A DNA stretch of 14,374 nt from contig NYXM01000101.1 of assembly GCA_002685655.1 (NCBI GenBank), positions 1-14,374 on the forward strand, given 5' to 3'. A program made the translations under genes and the position numbers. Shown here in pieces: positions 14,146-14,374 of this stretch (positions are counted from its first letter, which is position 1; every line of letters begins with the position of its first letter). This DNA is from Planctomycetaceae bacterium. GTDB lineage: Bacteria > Planctomycetota > Planctomycetia > Pirellulales > Pirellulaceae. The notes under the pieces were generated by a model, which searched no databases, was not told where the DNA came from, and saw only the letters and a list, made by a program, of their open reading frames with translations.

Positions 14146-14374
14146 TTACTTCTTCTTCAGCAGTCCTCGACTCCGCATCCACTCTTTGCAACGCTGTGGC
14201 CATGTCGATGCTGGATGTTCCGACGGTCTCAACCCGAAGCCATGCCCTCCGCTGGCGTAGATGTGTAGCTCTGCTGGCACTTTGGCCTTCTTCAGTGCCA
14301 AATACATCGTGATGCTGTTCTCTGAACTGATCCGATCGTCACTGGCATGAGCAAAGAACGTCGGTGGCGAGTCC
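14146..14374 (-). CDS. Alpha/beta-hydrolase esterase, C-terminal part only (runs off the window)
   Basis: The reverse strand is open from the right edge to TAA at 14148-14146 and gives 75 residues. The visible part reads DSPPTFFAHASDDRISSENS, then LALKKAKVPAELHIYASGGHGFGLR, and ends CKEWMRSRGLLKKK. This is the typical C-terminus of BD-FAE/acetyl-xylan-esterase-like alpha/beta hydrolases. The second Asp of ASDD is in the place of the catalytic acid and the His of GGHGFG in the place of the catalytic base. The nucleophile Ser and the signal peptide would lie beyond the window. An exported carbohydrate or lipid esterase is likely; the substrate is not known. Confidence 0.88.
   Translation of the reverse strand, partial: DSPPTFFAHASDDRISSENSITMYLALKKAKVPAELHIYASGGHGFGLRPSEHPASTWPQRCKEWMRSRGLLKKK

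Noticed and set aside
14106..14312. Forward 68-codon frame near the right edge
   Set aside because: It is antisense to the esterase C-terminus, whose catalytic motifs are clear.

Overview
The window looks like chromosome of a planctomycete, most likely family Pirellulaceae (Rhodopirellula-like). The basis is a giant secreted protein combining a dehydrogenase-like propeller, HEAT repeats and a Pirellula/Verrucomicrobium-type CxxCH heme domain, an EF-hand/glycine-rich secreted protein, a planctomycete-style TPR/ExbB/ExbD/toroid cluster, moderately high GC, and wide intergenic spaces holding REP-like hairpins. No species call is possible from this sequence alone.

Layout, left to right. 1-308: leader region of the first gene. 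309-3419 (+): PVC-type heme-binding CxxCH protein. 3420-3967: non-coding, with short direct repeats and a near-perfect REP-like hairpin. 3968-4633 (+): secreted EF-hand protein followed by a clear intrinsic terminator. 4964-5063: first copy of a 100-nt dispersed repeat. 5089-8181, 8320-9144 and 9215-9640 (+): TPR protein, ExbB-type channel protein and ExbD-type protein, in operon order. 9641-10015: a second REP-like hairpin and the second copy of the 100-nt repeat, in opposite orientation. 10016-12031 (+): membrane-anchored, proline-rich protein ending in a squalene-cyclase-like alpha/alpha toroid. 12434-12652 and 12757-13062 (+): two TatA/TatB-like proteins, with a good sigma70-type promoter upstream and a terminator after the second. 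13183-13256 (+): tRNA-Val(CAC) followed by a strong terminator. 13529-13843 (-): small hypothetical coiled-coil protein. 14146-14374 (-): C-terminus of an alpha/beta-hydrolase esterase that runs off the window.

The most interesting unit is 5089-12031. ExbB and ExbD form proton-driven motors that normally act through TonB or TolA, a single-membrane-anchor protein with an extended periplasmic linker. No TonB/TolA C-terminal domain is visible here. The downstream 671-aa protein has the right overall shape (membrane anchor, about 250 residues of proline-rich linker) but ends in a cyclase-like toroid, and the upstream partner is a large secreted TPR protein. I infer a Tol/Ton-like energy-transduction module with an uncharacterised output domain. 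Proximity and architecture support this; nothing here proves it.

Most other long open frames in the window are antisense or out-of-frame shadows of these genes, or readings through the repeats and the tRNA, and were left out.
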